Under the pieces are notes generated by a model, which saw only the letters and a program-made list of their open reading frames with translations, was not told the DNA's origin and did not search any database. Shown here piece after piece: positions 9,977 through 19,972 of a DNA stretch of 64,000 nt. Positions within the stretch are counted from its first letter, which is position 1. Every line of letters starts with the position of its first letter. A program made the translations under genes and the position numbers. Source of the stretch: Cervus elaphus. Lineage: Eukaryota > Chordata > Mammalia > Artiodactyla > Cervidae. The stretch spans positions 133,248,155-133,312,154 of the forward strand of contig NC_057848.1 in assembly GCF_910594005.1 (NCBI RefSeq), written 5' to 3'.

Positions 9977-10591
9977 AGGGGAAGTACTCAAAGTTCCAGA
10001 CTCACACCCTTGGATTGTGTCCTGAAAAACTGGGATAAGTTTGACCCCCAGAGTTTAAAGAAGACACGCCTGACTTTCTTTGGCAAATCTGCATGGCCAC
10101 AATATACACTGGAAGGTGGCAGACGATGGCCGGTTGAAGAGTCTCTTAATTACGATATTGTTTTACAACTAGACCAGTTCTGTAGAACACAAGGGAAATG
10201 GGTACAAGTGCCATATGTGTTACTCTTTTTCTCTTTGAGAGATATGCCAGACTTATGTCCTAAGGGTACAGATTTGGGTGTAAAGCCTTCAGCTCCCTCC
10301 TGTCCTCTTACTCTGCCTCTGCCTCTGTATCTAGGGCTCACAACTGAGCAAGATGAGGGTCAAGGAATCCCTCCAGGAAGGGTTGCCTCAGTCTCGATAG
10401 AAGTTCAAACAACCCCAATTCCAAGGCAGCCTCAGACTACTTTGGTTTCAATAGGAACTCAGACAGTCAAATTAGAGGAGGCACAGACAATCAAAACTAA
10501 GGATGAGACAGAGAACAAGAAAGAGGATGAAGATGAAAAAAAAGCAGGTTTCTCTAAACTATCCCTGGGAATGTATGCAAAGGGTAGCTAG
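9977..10591 (+). pseudogene. gag: ERV gag, matrix and p12-like region
   Basis: This is the N-terminal part of the retroviral structural polyprotein; matrix targets Gag to the membrane. The frame is open through 10591. Recognisable matrix segments are 'LTPLDCVLKNWDKFDP', 'LTFFGKSAWPQY', 'QLDQFCRTQGKWVQVPYV' and 'FFSLRDMPDLC', all typical of class I ERV Gag. A Pro/Gln/Thr-rich and then Glu/Lys-rich stretch follows, the place of p12 and the capsid start. The codon ahead of the expected N-terminal Gly is AGG at 9977-9979, so the usual initiator is missing; the open frame extends upstream only into leader. A TAG at 10589-10591 then interrupts the reading. Confidence 0.85.
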
Positions 10592-11444
10592 AGGGGCTGA
10601 GGAACAGCCACAAAACTTACTGCCTCTCGAGGAAGCCCCACCTTGGGAAAAATAACCAATCCATAAGCCCTTTTCTTACCCAGAGGTACAACAGATAAAG
10701 AGAGATGTTGGAGACTATCTAGAGGATCCAGAAAAGTATATAGATGCCTTTACAGGACTAACTTTACTTTATGAGCTTACTTGGAGAGATGTAATGTAAA
10801 TCTTGGGAGAGATGCTGACTCCTGACTTGAGAGTTCAAGTTTTGGGGGAAGCTACTGCTTTTGGAGATGAATGACTTGAGCGTGAGGCAAGGAGGAAAGA
10901 GGGAACATGAAATAGCTCTCCTCCCTATGGGGAGCCAAGCAGTTCCCATAGCAGAGACAAACTGGGACTATAACATGGCTAAAAGAGGGTGGGGTCAGAA
11001 CCACTTTGCCAGATGTATTCTTGTAGGACACAAGTGAGCACGCTAAGACTTTAAGCTATGTTAGGTTGGCTGACATAGAACAGGGAGAGAAGGAAACTCC
11101 TGATAAACTCCTGGTAAATTTCTAGATAGACTACAGGAGGCTCTCTGCAAGTTTACTGATGTTGATCTTGAAAGTGCAGAGGAGAAATGATCTTAAAAGA
11201 TACATTTCTCACTCAGTCAGCTCCAGATATCTTCTGTAAGCTACAAAAACAGGCGTTAGGACTTAATCAGTCTTTAGAAAAACTGCTTCAGCTGGCTCAA
11301 ACAGTATATTACAGTAGAGAATATGAGGAGGAAAATAGAAGGCCAAAAAAAAAAAAAGACCAGGGAAAGACTGAAGCCCCAACAATGGCTGTTAGATCCG
11401 CTCTGAAGCAGCCTGAGGAAAAATGCCCAGAAGAACCCAGGTGA
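10592..11444 (+). pseudogene. gag: ERV gag, capsid region, heavily broken
   Basis: This stretch encodes the capsid protein that forms the core shell. Reading across frames shows 'EDPEKYIDAFTGLT' and 'YELTWRDVM' near 10720-10790, and the major-homology neighbourhood with 'IEQGEKETPDKLL' near 11080. An open C-terminal piece at 11187-11441 includes 'TQSAPDIFCKLQKQALG' and a charged tail with a Lys run. Many stops and at least two frame changes are present, so no capsid can be made. The order and spacing match class I ERV Gag. Confidence 0.8.
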
Positions 11445-11448
11445 AAAG

Positions 11449-11622
11449 GGATGGGCTTGCTATTACTGTGGAAAAGAGAGGCATCTCAAGCAAAGTTGCT
11501 CTCAGGCACCTAAGCTGCCCCTGGCTCCCTGTCCAGTCTGTAAAGGGCCACACAAGAGGAGAGACTGCCCCAAGAGGTGTCAGTCCAAGGGGTCAGGGTC
11601 TCAGGACAATCAGAACTGAAGG
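11449..11622 (+). pseudogene. gag: ERV gag, nucleocapsid with two zinc knuckles
   Basis: Nucleocapsid binds the genomic RNA. The first knuckle, C-X2-C-X4-H-X4-C, is at 11458-11499 (CYYCGKERHLKQSC). A second shorter one, C-X2-C-X3-H-X4-C, is at 11530-11568 (CPVCKGPHKRRDC). The metal ligands of both are intact. This piece is in a different frame from the capsid tail that ends at 11444, so a frameshift separates them. It ends at a TGA at 11620-11622, after which pro is in another frame. Confidence 0.85.
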
Positions 11623-11679
11623 TGCCCGGGGGTCCCCACACAAGCTCCCATTATAATAACACCTGAGGAACCCCGGGTA

Positions 11680-11950
11680 TGAATAACTGTGGGGGCCAAT
11701 CAGTCGATTTTCTTTTGGACACTGGGGCAACTTTCTCTGTGCTCACTGAAGCCCCTGGTCCACTTTCCTCCTGATCCACTACTGTAATGAGACTGTCAGG
11801 ACCAGCCAAACGCTATTATTTCAGTCATCCTTTAAGCTGCAACTGGGACTCTGTGCTGTTTTCTCCTGAGTTTGTGATCGCGCTGGAGTCTCCCTCACCC
11901 CTTCTGGGGAGGGATATACTGAGCAAGGTCCAGGACTCTGTTTTCATGAA
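11680..11950 (+). pseudogene. pro: ERV protease remnant
   Basis: This is a retroviral aspartic protease that would cleave Gag and Gag-Pol. The active-site triplet Asp-Thr-Gly lies at 11718-11726 within 'FLLDTGATFSVL', and the conserved C-terminal 'LLGRDILSKV' falls near 11903-11932 in the same frame. The spacing between them fits the family. An in-frame TGA at 11772-11774, eighteen codons after the active site, interrupts it. The frame is lost again before the reverse transcriptase. Confidence 0.85.
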
Positions 11951-12079
11951 CATGGAGCCTGCTCTTTCTTTCCCATTAATTGAACAAAATGTAAATCCTA
12001 AATTGTGGACTGATGGAAAAAATGGTGGATTGAGCACAAAATGTTGTTCCTGTCATTATCAAACAAAGACCCTCACCTA

Positions 12080-12275
12080 TTTCCACATCAAAAGCAGTAC
12101 CCACTAAAGCCCGAGGTTAAGGAAGGGTTAAAACCCATCATTGAGAATTTAAAGGAGCAGGGGCTATTAATTCCATATAATAGTCCATGCGACACTCCTA
12201 TTTTGGGTGTGAAAAAGTCAAATGATAAATGAAAACTAGTTCAAGCTTTATGAATAATAAATGAGGCTGTGGTTC
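12080..12275 (+). pseudogene. pol: ERV pol, N-terminal reverse transcriptase only
   Basis: Only the first part of the reverse transcriptase remains: 'QYPLKPEVKEGLKPIIENLK', 'GLLIPYNSPCDTPILGVKK' and 'IINEAVV'. Stops occur at 12230-12232 and 12251-12253. Sequence then passes directly to integrase, so the RT palm with its catalytic YxDD box, the connection, RNase H and the integrase zinc-binding domain are all absent. Integrase resumes in the same frame, which means the deletion preserved the frame. Comparison with gammaretroviral pol suggests roughly 2 kb is missing (inference). Confidence 0.85.
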
Positions 12276-12289
12276 TTTTACTCATATGC

Positions 12290-13010
12290 CAAAAACAAAA
12301 GTATTTTCTTGCTTACAGGTCTGGGAGGACACATACTGGATGGATTGAGGCCTTTCCCTACCGTAGTGGACAGGCTAAGGAAGTTATAAAAATTTTAACC
12401 CATGAAATTATTCCCAGGTTTGGGCTGCTGCAGAGCCCCAGAGCGACAATGGTTCTGCCTTTAAAGCTGCTGTAACTCAAGGGATGTCAAAAGCTCTAGG
12501 AATAAATATCACTTACACTGTTCCTGGAGACCCCAATCTTCAGGGAAGATAGAAAAGGCTAAAGACATTATTAAGATATATCTGCATAAATTAACTCAAG
12601 ACTCAGGACAATTGGCTTAAAGTTCTACCCCTAGCTTTAATGAGGGCTCGGACTGCCCCTAAAAAAGGACTGTCCCCCTTTGAAAGTATCTATGGAAGAC
12701 CGTTCTTATGCACAGACATTGTTATAGACCCTGAAGCCTTAGAGTTAACTAACTATGTGACTCAGCTTTCAGCCTTTCAAGAGACATTATGGACACTCCA
12801 GGAGGTGACTCCTGACCCAACCTTTGAGTCAAATAAGTCACTGTTTAACCAGGCACCGAGGTTCTGATAAAGACTTTGAGATCTGGAGGCCAATCTCTCG
12901 AGCCCCTCTGTGAAGGCCCTTACCAGGTTATTCTTTCTTCTCCCACAGCTGTCAAGGTACCAGGAATTGATTCCTGGGTGCACCACACTCGAGTTAAAAA
13001 GTAGCACCCT
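12290..13010 (+). pseudogene. pol: ERV pol, integrase core and C-terminal domain
   Basis: Integrase inserts proviral DNA into the host. 'THTGWIEAFPYRSGQAKEV' (near 12328) is the catalytic-core segment just after its first Asp, and 'SDNGSAF' near 12440 carries the second catalytic Asp but in another frame. 'RARTAPKKGLSPFESIYGRPF' sits near 12643-12705, and the GPY/F C-terminal domain 'EGPYQVILSSPTAVKVPG' near 12910-12963. Several frame changes and stops (for example TAG at 12549 and consecutive stops after 12865) break it. Order and spacing are those of gammaretroviral integrase. Confidence 0.85.
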
Positions 13011-13026
13011 GACCAAAACTAAACAA

Positions 13027-14226
13027 TGTCATTTTATGTCTTTATCCTCTATGCTTTCACCTTTTACTTTTCAGATGGGCCTGATAATCTATGTGGGCCT
13101 ACTTCTGCTGACTCCAAAAGTCCTGAGTCTGTCATTTGACCCTCAAGACAATGCCTTCCTGTTCTGGGCTCATTCTTACACTGCATCCCACAATTGGGTC
13201 TGCAGAGCACATCAGTTAAAGGTTTCCCATGGTGGGTTTATCCATTTCAAGGAAAAGACTTTCTTCAACTCTATGAATATCTTCACCAACAACAATCACG
13301 TGTGATGCCTCTCTTTTATCTGATGATATTTGGCAATCCTAAAATGGACTGGTGTAACATTTTGTACCTTAACTATGGACATAATATGACTTTCAACTTT
13401 GATTATACATTTTCTTGGTTTAATGACTATTTTGCTGCATATAAGAAGTTCAGGTCCTCCCTTTGCCTGGCCAAGCACTCTTTGGGACTGAACCCTCAGT
13501 CACGCTGGTTTGCTCCAAACGGGACCTACTGGATATGTGGCTCTTACATATGGGCATGGCTTCCCCCTGGTTGGATATGGAGATGCACCCTAGGTTTACC
13601 TTTTACTCATGACTTCATATTTTCAGAGCTTCCAGAGAAACCTGCTAATCTGCCACACCTTAAAACTCACTGGGCAAGGTCTGTATTTCACTGTTATGAT
13701 TATCTGGCTGCAGTATTCATTCCCTCTCTGGGAACTACAGATGTTATGCTACGAGTTGATGCTCTGACTAACTTTACTCAACAGGCTTTACTAGATTCTC
13801 AAAAAGTTATTTCAGCCCTTAATGCTGAACAAATACAAATTAGAAAAGTGGTTTTACAAAACAGATTGGCCTTAGATATACTAACGGCTGTACAAGGAGG
13901 ACCTTGTGCTATTATTCATACCCAGTGTTACTCACTTTACTAAACACATGAACAAGATGATTCAGGCTATGGATCCTCCTGAAGCCTCAGTCACCTCACT
14001 TTGGGAAATGTTAACTAGCTCCCTGTGATGGAAACCTATCTTAATTGTAATAAATCTAATTGTTCTGTTTTTACTATTTGCTCCCTGCATCTGTAACCAT
14101 GTAACTGGGTTTGTTTCTAACCATTTGAAAGCTTTTAAGTTACAAATAGTTGTCCAGGCTCCTAAGAGTCCCACAGACTCCTCCAACTATTATTTGGGGC
14201 CCCTGGATCAGAGACCCTCAATATGA
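13027..14226 (+). pseudogene. env: ERV env, shortened, with one 249-codon open frame
   Basis: This is an envelope glycoprotein remnant. An open frame at 13194-13943 holds surface-subunit segments ending 'WAWLPPGWIWRCTLGLPF', then the transmembrane-subunit region with a heptad-like stretch and the 'LQNRLALDILTAVQGG' segment that overlaps the class I immunosuppressive-domain position. The following Cys motif reads C-X6-C-Tyr, so the second Cys of the usual CC pair is missing. No basic subunit-cleavage site is visible. A stop at 13941-13943 and a frameshift separate it from a hydrophobic anchor and short tail at 14031-14226. The whole is about 400 codons, well below the 550-600 usual for the family, so much of the surface subunit is gone. 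Confidence 0.85.
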
Positions 14227-14336
14227 GGGTTAGGAGAATATGTTGCCTCAACAATTTAGGGATGATGTCCTTCAACAGCAGGAAGTAGTTATGGAATGAA
14301 AAAGATGCCCCTTTCCCTTGGCAACATAATTCTCCT

Positions 14337-14353
14337 AAAAGAAAAGAGGGGAA
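14337..14353 (+). promoter_or_regulatory. Polypurine tract
   Basis: AAAAGAAAAGAGGGGAA, 17 purines directly abutting the TG of the 3' LTR; it primes plus-strand DNA synthesis in retroviruses. Confidence 0.92.
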
Positions 14354-14999
14354 TGAAAGAGTCAGTTCCTAGGCAGGTTGATAAGAAATCCAGAGGTCCC
14401 CGAGGAGGGAGGGGTCTGGAATTCTCGAGGAGGAGGAAAGGACAAACATTTTGTTTATTTCTCTCTATTCCTTAGTCTTAGTCACATGAAACTTTTTTTT
14501 TTCTTTAACCCTGGAACTGATGATTACACAACAAACAACTCAGTTTAAACTCTGTACTAGGTATTATATAACAACAGTGTATCCTGCTTGAGGACAGTTT
14601 CTCCTTCCTGAAAACGTTCTGAATAATCCTGATATCTTAGAATGTATGCTATGGGAGTGGGTCTGGTAGGATTTTCCTATTATTAAGTTTTAATCCTGTT
14701 GTCCTAAAATGCAAGTTGTGGGAGTGAGTCTGGTAAAATTTTTACAACCTTGATACATTCTTTTGATTTGTAATAACTAATTTAAAAAAGTATATAATCC
14801 CCTTGCTAAAGACTAGTGGGGGGGCGCTCTCCATTTCCCTTCTGAGGTCTATGTCAGAAGCTTTCTCTGTCCCTTTTTATACTTTAATAAAACTCTGCTA
14901 TACAAAAGCTCTTGAGTGATCAAGCCTGGTCCCTGGTCCCAAAGTTAAATCTTCTTCTTCAGAGATTACAGATCCAACACTGTTCACCGTAAGCTCTCA
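14354..14999 (+). mobile_element. ERV 3' LTR
   Basis: 646 bp, TGAAAGAGTC...GCTCTCA. It has TATATAA at 14791-14797 and AATAAA at 14886-14891. It is uninterrupted and serves as the reference that shows the BovB insertion in the 5' LTR. Confidence 0.95.
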
Positions 15000-15003
15000 G
15001 TCT

Positions 15004-15062
15004 CTTACATCTCCTGCATTGGCAGACAGGTTTTTTACCACTAGTGCCACCTGGGAAGCCCC
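15004..15062 (-). mobile_element. Bov-tA-type SINE, part 2
   Basis: 'cttacatctcctgcattggc' to 'ccacctgggaagccc' directly continues the SINE interrupted at 7599. Its right edge is followed by the 12-bp target duplication at 15063-15074. Confidence 0.9.
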
Positions 15063-15349
15063 AGTAGAGAAAAGGGAAGGCTTGATAATGTGGCGGCATC
15101 CTTGCCCCCAGTTGAATCCTATGTTGACAGAATAAGCCTCAAAATATCTTGCTCAACCACCAACCTCATTTGAAAATTAGCATCTATTTGGTGTCATAAA
15201 TGTGTATTATAATGACCACACAATCAATCTAGCTGCTGATAGTACCAGAGAAAACATTGTCATGATCTGAAACATGATTCTGATTTATAATGTCAATCTT
15301 GAAAAGTTCAGTGTTAGATTCTTCATAAAAAATACTTTGGTACATTTTC

Positions 15350-16121
15350 TTAGAGCTACCGTATGACCCTGCAATCCCACTCCTGGCCATATGTTGGGAG
15401 ACAAACATGGCCCAAAAGGGTATACGTACCCCAGTATTCATTGCAGCACTGTTTACAATTGCCAAAACTTGGAAGCAATGTAAATGTCCATCAACAGAGG
15501 AATGGATAAAGAAGATATGGTACATATATACAATGGAATATTACTCAGTCATTAAAAACAAAATAATGTCACTTGCAGCAACACTGGTGGACCTAGAGAT
15601 TGTCATACTGAGTGAAGCAAGTCAGAGAGAGAAGTAGAAACATTGTATGACATCCCTTATGTGTGGACTCTAAAAAGACATGATACAAATTAACTTATTT
15701 ACAAAACAAAAACAGACTCACAGACTTAAAGAATGAACTTATGGTTGCTGGGAGGAAGAATAGAGGGAGGGGATAGTCAGGGAGTTTTGGTTGGACATGC
15801 ACACACTGCTATATTCATGTTGATATCTGTTAGAAACCAACACAATACTGTTAAGCAATTATCCTTCAATTAAAAATAAACAAATTTTGAAAAAATAAAA
15901 TGGATAACCAACAAGGTTGGTTATAGCACATGGACCTCTGCTCAATGTTATGTGGAACCCTGGACGGGAGGGTATTTGAGGGAGAATGGATACACATATA
16001 TGTATGTCTGAGTCCCTTTGCCATCCACCTGAAACTATCACAACATTGTTAATCATCTCTACCCCAATACAAAATAAAAAGTTTTAAAAAAAAGACTCAA
16101 GGCAGCCAAATAAATAAATGA
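15350..16121 (+). mobile_element. L1 3' end, 5'-truncated
   Basis: It opens with the end of ORF2 ('gagctaccgtatgaccctgc') and runs through the ruminant L1 3' UTR ('ggaatattactcagtcatta', 'ctatcacaacattgttaatc') to an A-rich tail. A 23-bp direct repeat with two mismatches flanks it, at 15327-15349 and 16122-16144, which sets both ends. The 76-codon frame at 15407-15637 is noncoding 3' UTR. Confidence 0.92.
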
Positions 16122-16144
16122 AAAAAATATTTTGTTACATTTTC

Positions 16145-17067
16145 AGATTTATCCTCATCATCTAGAAGTTCATTTTATGATGGTGATTTTGAGCTTTGAC
16201 TTCAGCTTGGACTTACTATGATTTTTTAACACTGGCTTTTGAATATTTGGCCAAAATGTGTATTCAGTGAACTATAATAAAAACCACATATGACGGGGAA
16301 TAGATAACCCCTGCAGTGTTTGGTAGAGGTTTGTGGCTCCAAATCTGAATAAAGGGAAATCTCAGTAAGGTTTTTCTTTTGTTGTTGTTTCCAGAGGAGG
16401 GCTGGGATTGATGGGAAGATGTAATTTAGGGAATAAGTGAGATGGCGTCTCCCTGACAGATGACATGGATCAGGAGGTGGGGAGAGGGTATGATTACGGG
16501 GAGGCACATTTTGTATCTTAACAGGCCAAGCAGCACTGAGAAGAGACCCAACAATGAACCTAATGATACTGCAGTAACAAAATTAAATCTCCTTCTCATA
16601 TAGGGTTTCAGGCAGGACCTCCTCATTCCAGATTTGCCTTTAGACCAAATGCTATCAGCATGAGGATTGGAGATGTTTGGGTATCTACTGACAGATGCAG
16701 GAATTAATTAAGCATAGTATTAGAGGTGCTATGGGGCTACAAGGATTAGAATCCCCAGGGTCACCATGTTACCAGACCAAGCCAGCACTGAGAGCCCAGA
16801 CTCTGCCCCCCACAGCCACTTGCCAGCCTGTCTATCTTGCTCAGTGTGGAGATCAGCTGTCCAGACTCCTAATTGCTAACCAGCTGCTTACTTCTCCTCA
16901 TTGTTCACAGAGATATTTGAAGCAGAATAAAATTTACCTTCCAATTATGTAGCATGCCTAAATTGCTCTCTACAATTCCTGAAACTATCTGAGTATTTGT
17001 TGAGCATCTAACCTGAAAAAAAAAATTGATATTCAAAAGCACTTGGCATTATCATAGAACAAGGTGG
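16145..17067. other. No recognisable feature
   Basis: No repeat family or coding signature is recognised. Short open frames on both strands at 16226-16952 show no protein family. Confidence 0.4.
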
Positions 17068-17205
17068 TTAGGAGTATGAAATATGGATTCCCACACTGCT
17101 TGAAATCCTGACTCCTTCAGCTCTTTGACCTTGAGCAAGCTATCAAAAAAAATTTCCGAGCCCTAGTTTTCCTCATATATAAAATGAGATTAAAACTCTT
17201 ACAGG
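17068..17205 (+). repeat. MIR SINE
   Basis: 'gaccttgagcaagctat', then 'gagccctagttttcctcata' and 'ataaaatgagat', in MIR order. Confidence 0.65.
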
Positions 17206-17413
17206 ACAGATGAACTGCAGCTACCCATTTTTTTTTCAGCTGGAGTTCTCAAGTCTCCTCAAACTCCTGGTCATTTAACTGGCCTCACCCACCTCATTAA
17301 GGTCTTTGAATTGTTCTCCTGGTAGAAAAGATTCAAATTGGAGGAACGATGTCAATTTGTCATAAGCCGTGTTCATTCTGGACTCAGAATTCAGGCATAT
17401 TAGGAAGCAGCTA

Positions 17414-17628
17414 GGGCTTCCCTGGTGGCTCAGACTGTAAAGAATCCACCTGCAATGCGGGAGATCTGAGTTTAATCCCTGGGTTGGGAAGATCCCATGG
17501 AGGAGCGCATGGCAACCCACTCCAGTATTCTTGTCTGGAGAATCTCCATGGACAGAGGAGCCTGGCAGGCTACAGTCCATGGGGTCACAAAGAGTCAGAC
17601 ACAACTGAACAAAATAAGCACAGCACAA
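17414..17628 (+). mobile_element. Bov-tA-type SINE
   Basis: Full length from 'gggcttccctggtggctcag' to 'agagtcagacacaactgaa'. The frames at 17275-17628 and 17484-17720 are by-products. Confidence 0.95.
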
Positions 17629-18214
17629 CCCAGGGTCTATTTAAGGGCAGGCTGAGGAGATACAGGAAAGATCACCCCCCAAAGAGAAAGCACTGTTCAA
17701 ACAGCCTGACTCAAGACTGAGGGGCCAGTAGATTTAGAGAATCACCAGAATTCTGACCATAAATATTTTAGTTACATCTTAGTGCATTCAATGATGCAAA
17801 GCATACCCTATTATAGTATTTGCCAATCTGGAGATTTATGAGGTTTTAGGGAGGTATCCCTCTCAGGTGTCAAAGGCTTAATGTATTATCTTATAGAGTC
17901 TCTCTATTCTTTTAAATAACATTTAAGTTGGTTTCCAAACTCTGGGATAACAGGAAGCTTACATAAGCTACTAAAGGCAACTGAAATCCATAGCAAACAA
18001 TAAGTTATTTGCTTAGATTTCCTGGGCAGGGGATGTTTCCATCAGGTTATGTTAGAACAGCATCTACCTGAGCAGAGAAATTTATTTCTGTATTTACTGA
18101 GAGCTTCCTATGAGTAAAGTACTAAATAAACAGTGTGATTAGACAAGGGGTTACAAAGTCAGCAAGATATGAGTCCCACTTTCAGGCAATTTGTACTTTA
18201 GTTTGACTAAAAGT
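17629..18214. other. No recognisable feature
   Basis: Nothing identifiable on either strand. Confidence 0.4.
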
Positions 18215-18410
18215 AACAATAATAGTTTATATCTCTGTGACAGTTTACATTTTTCAGAGTTTTAATACCTATTCTCATTTCATCCTCAAAGGATTCCCAT
18301 GACCACTTTAAAGATGAGGAAACTGAGGTTCCAAGAAGTAAAGACATTTTTTGCATGTCATGAATTGAATACATAACCACAATCAAACACAAGTCTTCTG
18401 ACTCTTGGTT
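18215..18410 (-). repeat. MIR SINE, antisense
   Basis: 'aagatgaggaaactgaggttcc' and 'aatacctattctcatttcat' are the complement of the MIR core. Confidence 0.75.
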
Positions 18411-18599
18411 GAACTGTCTCATGCATTATAGCTGCATCTTAAAAATAAAAATCTATGATTTTGCTTTATCAAGGTAGAAGGGAAGGAGCAGAAAAAAATT
18501 TTTGATTGATTTCCCCAGTCAATCAGGGCCCAGTTGGGGGCTGTTATAGTCCATCTGGCTCTGACAAAAAAGCTATCAAGGAATGAGTAGAAAAAGAAA

Positions 18600-18641
18600 A
18601 CTGTTTTTCTACCATCCAAAGGAGCCACCCGGGAAGCCCCA
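18600..18641 (-). mobile_element. Bov-tA 5'-end fragment
   Basis: 'ggagccacccgggaagcccc' is the complement of the SINE 5' end; the rest of the SINE is missing. Confidence 0.5.
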
Positions 18642-18719
18642 AAGAAGGAAGTGGAAAAAAACAGAAAGTATTAAGAAGACTTGAACTAGAATCAATGGTG
18701 TGATAACATACTCTCTTAG

Positions 18720-18815
18720 AGTATCTTTCTTGTTTACCTTTATATGTCCCAGTGCCTGCCACAGGGCCTGAGACATAGTAGGTATAGACACTCAATAGAA
18801 AATGTGTTGTGTAAA
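18720..18815 (+). repeat. L2 3' end relic
   Basis: 'gtgcctgccacagggcctga', then 'gacatagtaggtatagacac', 'tcaatagaaa' follows the L2 terminus. Confidence 0.6.
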
Positions 18816-18994
18816 TAAAATATCGATGGGAGCAAACATAACCATGAAACATATCTTAGTACATATTGTAATTTCAAACATGGTAAAGAAGGAATCACAA
18901 AGCAATAGGGATTAGGTGTTTAACACAAGAAGTTTGGGGAATTAACTACTTGGAGAAAATCAAGTTACAGTCTTATTTTATAATATAATCTCAT

Positions 18995-19327
18995 GCTGTG
19001 CTCAGTCACCCAGTCGTGTCCGACTTTTTGTGACCCCGTGGATTGTAGCCCACCAGGATCCTCTGTACATGGGGATTCTCCACACAAGTATACTAGAGGG
19101 AGTTGTCATGCCCTCCTCCAGGGGATCTTCCCAACCCAGGGATCGAACTCAGGTCTCCTGAATTGCAGGCGGACTCTTTACCATCTGAGCCACCAGGGAA
19201 GCTCAAGAATCTTGGAGTGAGTAGCCTATCCCTTCTCCAGTTGATCTTTCTGGCCCAGGATTGAACTGGGATCTCCTGCACTGCAGGCAGATTCTTTACC
19301 AGCTGAGTGAGCTACCAGGGAAGCCCC
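18995..19327 (-). mobile_element. Dimeric BOV-A2 SINE
   Basis: A full antisense SINE (18995-19204) is followed in the same orientation by a second partial unit (19205-19327) ending 'ccagggaagcccc'. A perfect 13-bp target duplication AATATAATCTCAT lies at 18982-18994 and 19328-19340, so both units arrived as one insertion. Confidence 0.93.
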
Positions 19328-19679
19328 AATATAATCTCATAATGTCAAATAAATGCCATATTAATCAAGGAGTCACATGCCAAGAACAAAACTATTTTTT
19401 AAGGCAGAAACTAACTAGAAATTGTTATTTCATTAATTCCTAATTGATTTTCTAAATATAAAATAAGAAATCATACTGTAAACAGCTAATAGCAAGATTA
19501 CATAAAAAGAAGATTTGGTTCTTGATTTTAAGTTTTTAAATTTCTCTATGTCCAAGAACATCATGAATGTCATTTATTAGCTAGGAAATATATTAACAAT
19601 AAATAAAAACAGATATTAATAATTTAGCATATCTAAAATATAAAAAGCATCACTTATATAAAGAACTAAAGACTCAATA

Positions 19680-19970
19680 AAAAAAATAAACTAAGAAAAT
19701 GGTCAAAGACATAAAAAACTAATTTATAGAAGAAAAAATGGAAAATAGCTGAAAAAAAATTCAACCTCACTGTTAATCAAAGAAATAAAGGGACACTGAA
19801 ATATTCTTATGTATTTGTTAAAATTTAAATTATAATGCTCAATACTGTCAAAAGTGTGATGAAACGGCCCTCCTATAAATTGATGGAATAAATTAAAATG
19901 GCACAAACTTTCTAGAAGGCAATTTGGCCATTGTAATCAGATTTTTTAATGTACATAGACTATAAATCAG
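19680..19970 (+). repeat. Old L1 3' region relic
   Basis: 'ctagaaggcaatttggccat' and the A-rich context resemble old L1M 3' sequence. It ends where the Tigger element begins at a TA. Confidence 0.45.
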
Positions 19971-19972
19971 TA

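Larger units (their letters stand above)
7600..14999 (+). mobile_element. Class I (gammaretrovirus-like) endogenous retrovirus, complete outline
   Basis: Two related LTRs (7600-8965 and 14354-14999), each TG...CA, flank an internal region with a tRNA-Pro-like primer site, gag, pro, pol and env in that order, and a polypurine tract. The host is an antisense SINE. The flanking 4 bases are ATCT at 7596-7599 and GTCT at 15000-15003, consistent with a 4-bp gammaretroviral target duplication carrying one later change. All genes are broken by stops, frameshifts and a large pol deletion, so the element is defective. By hand the LTRs differ at about one site in ten, which implies an insertion tens of millions of years old (inference). 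Confidence 0.95.

Noticed and set aside
9573..10025. A 150-codon frame in the ERV leader
   Set aside because: It has no resemblance to a retroviral or host protein and overlaps gag in another frame; probably chance.
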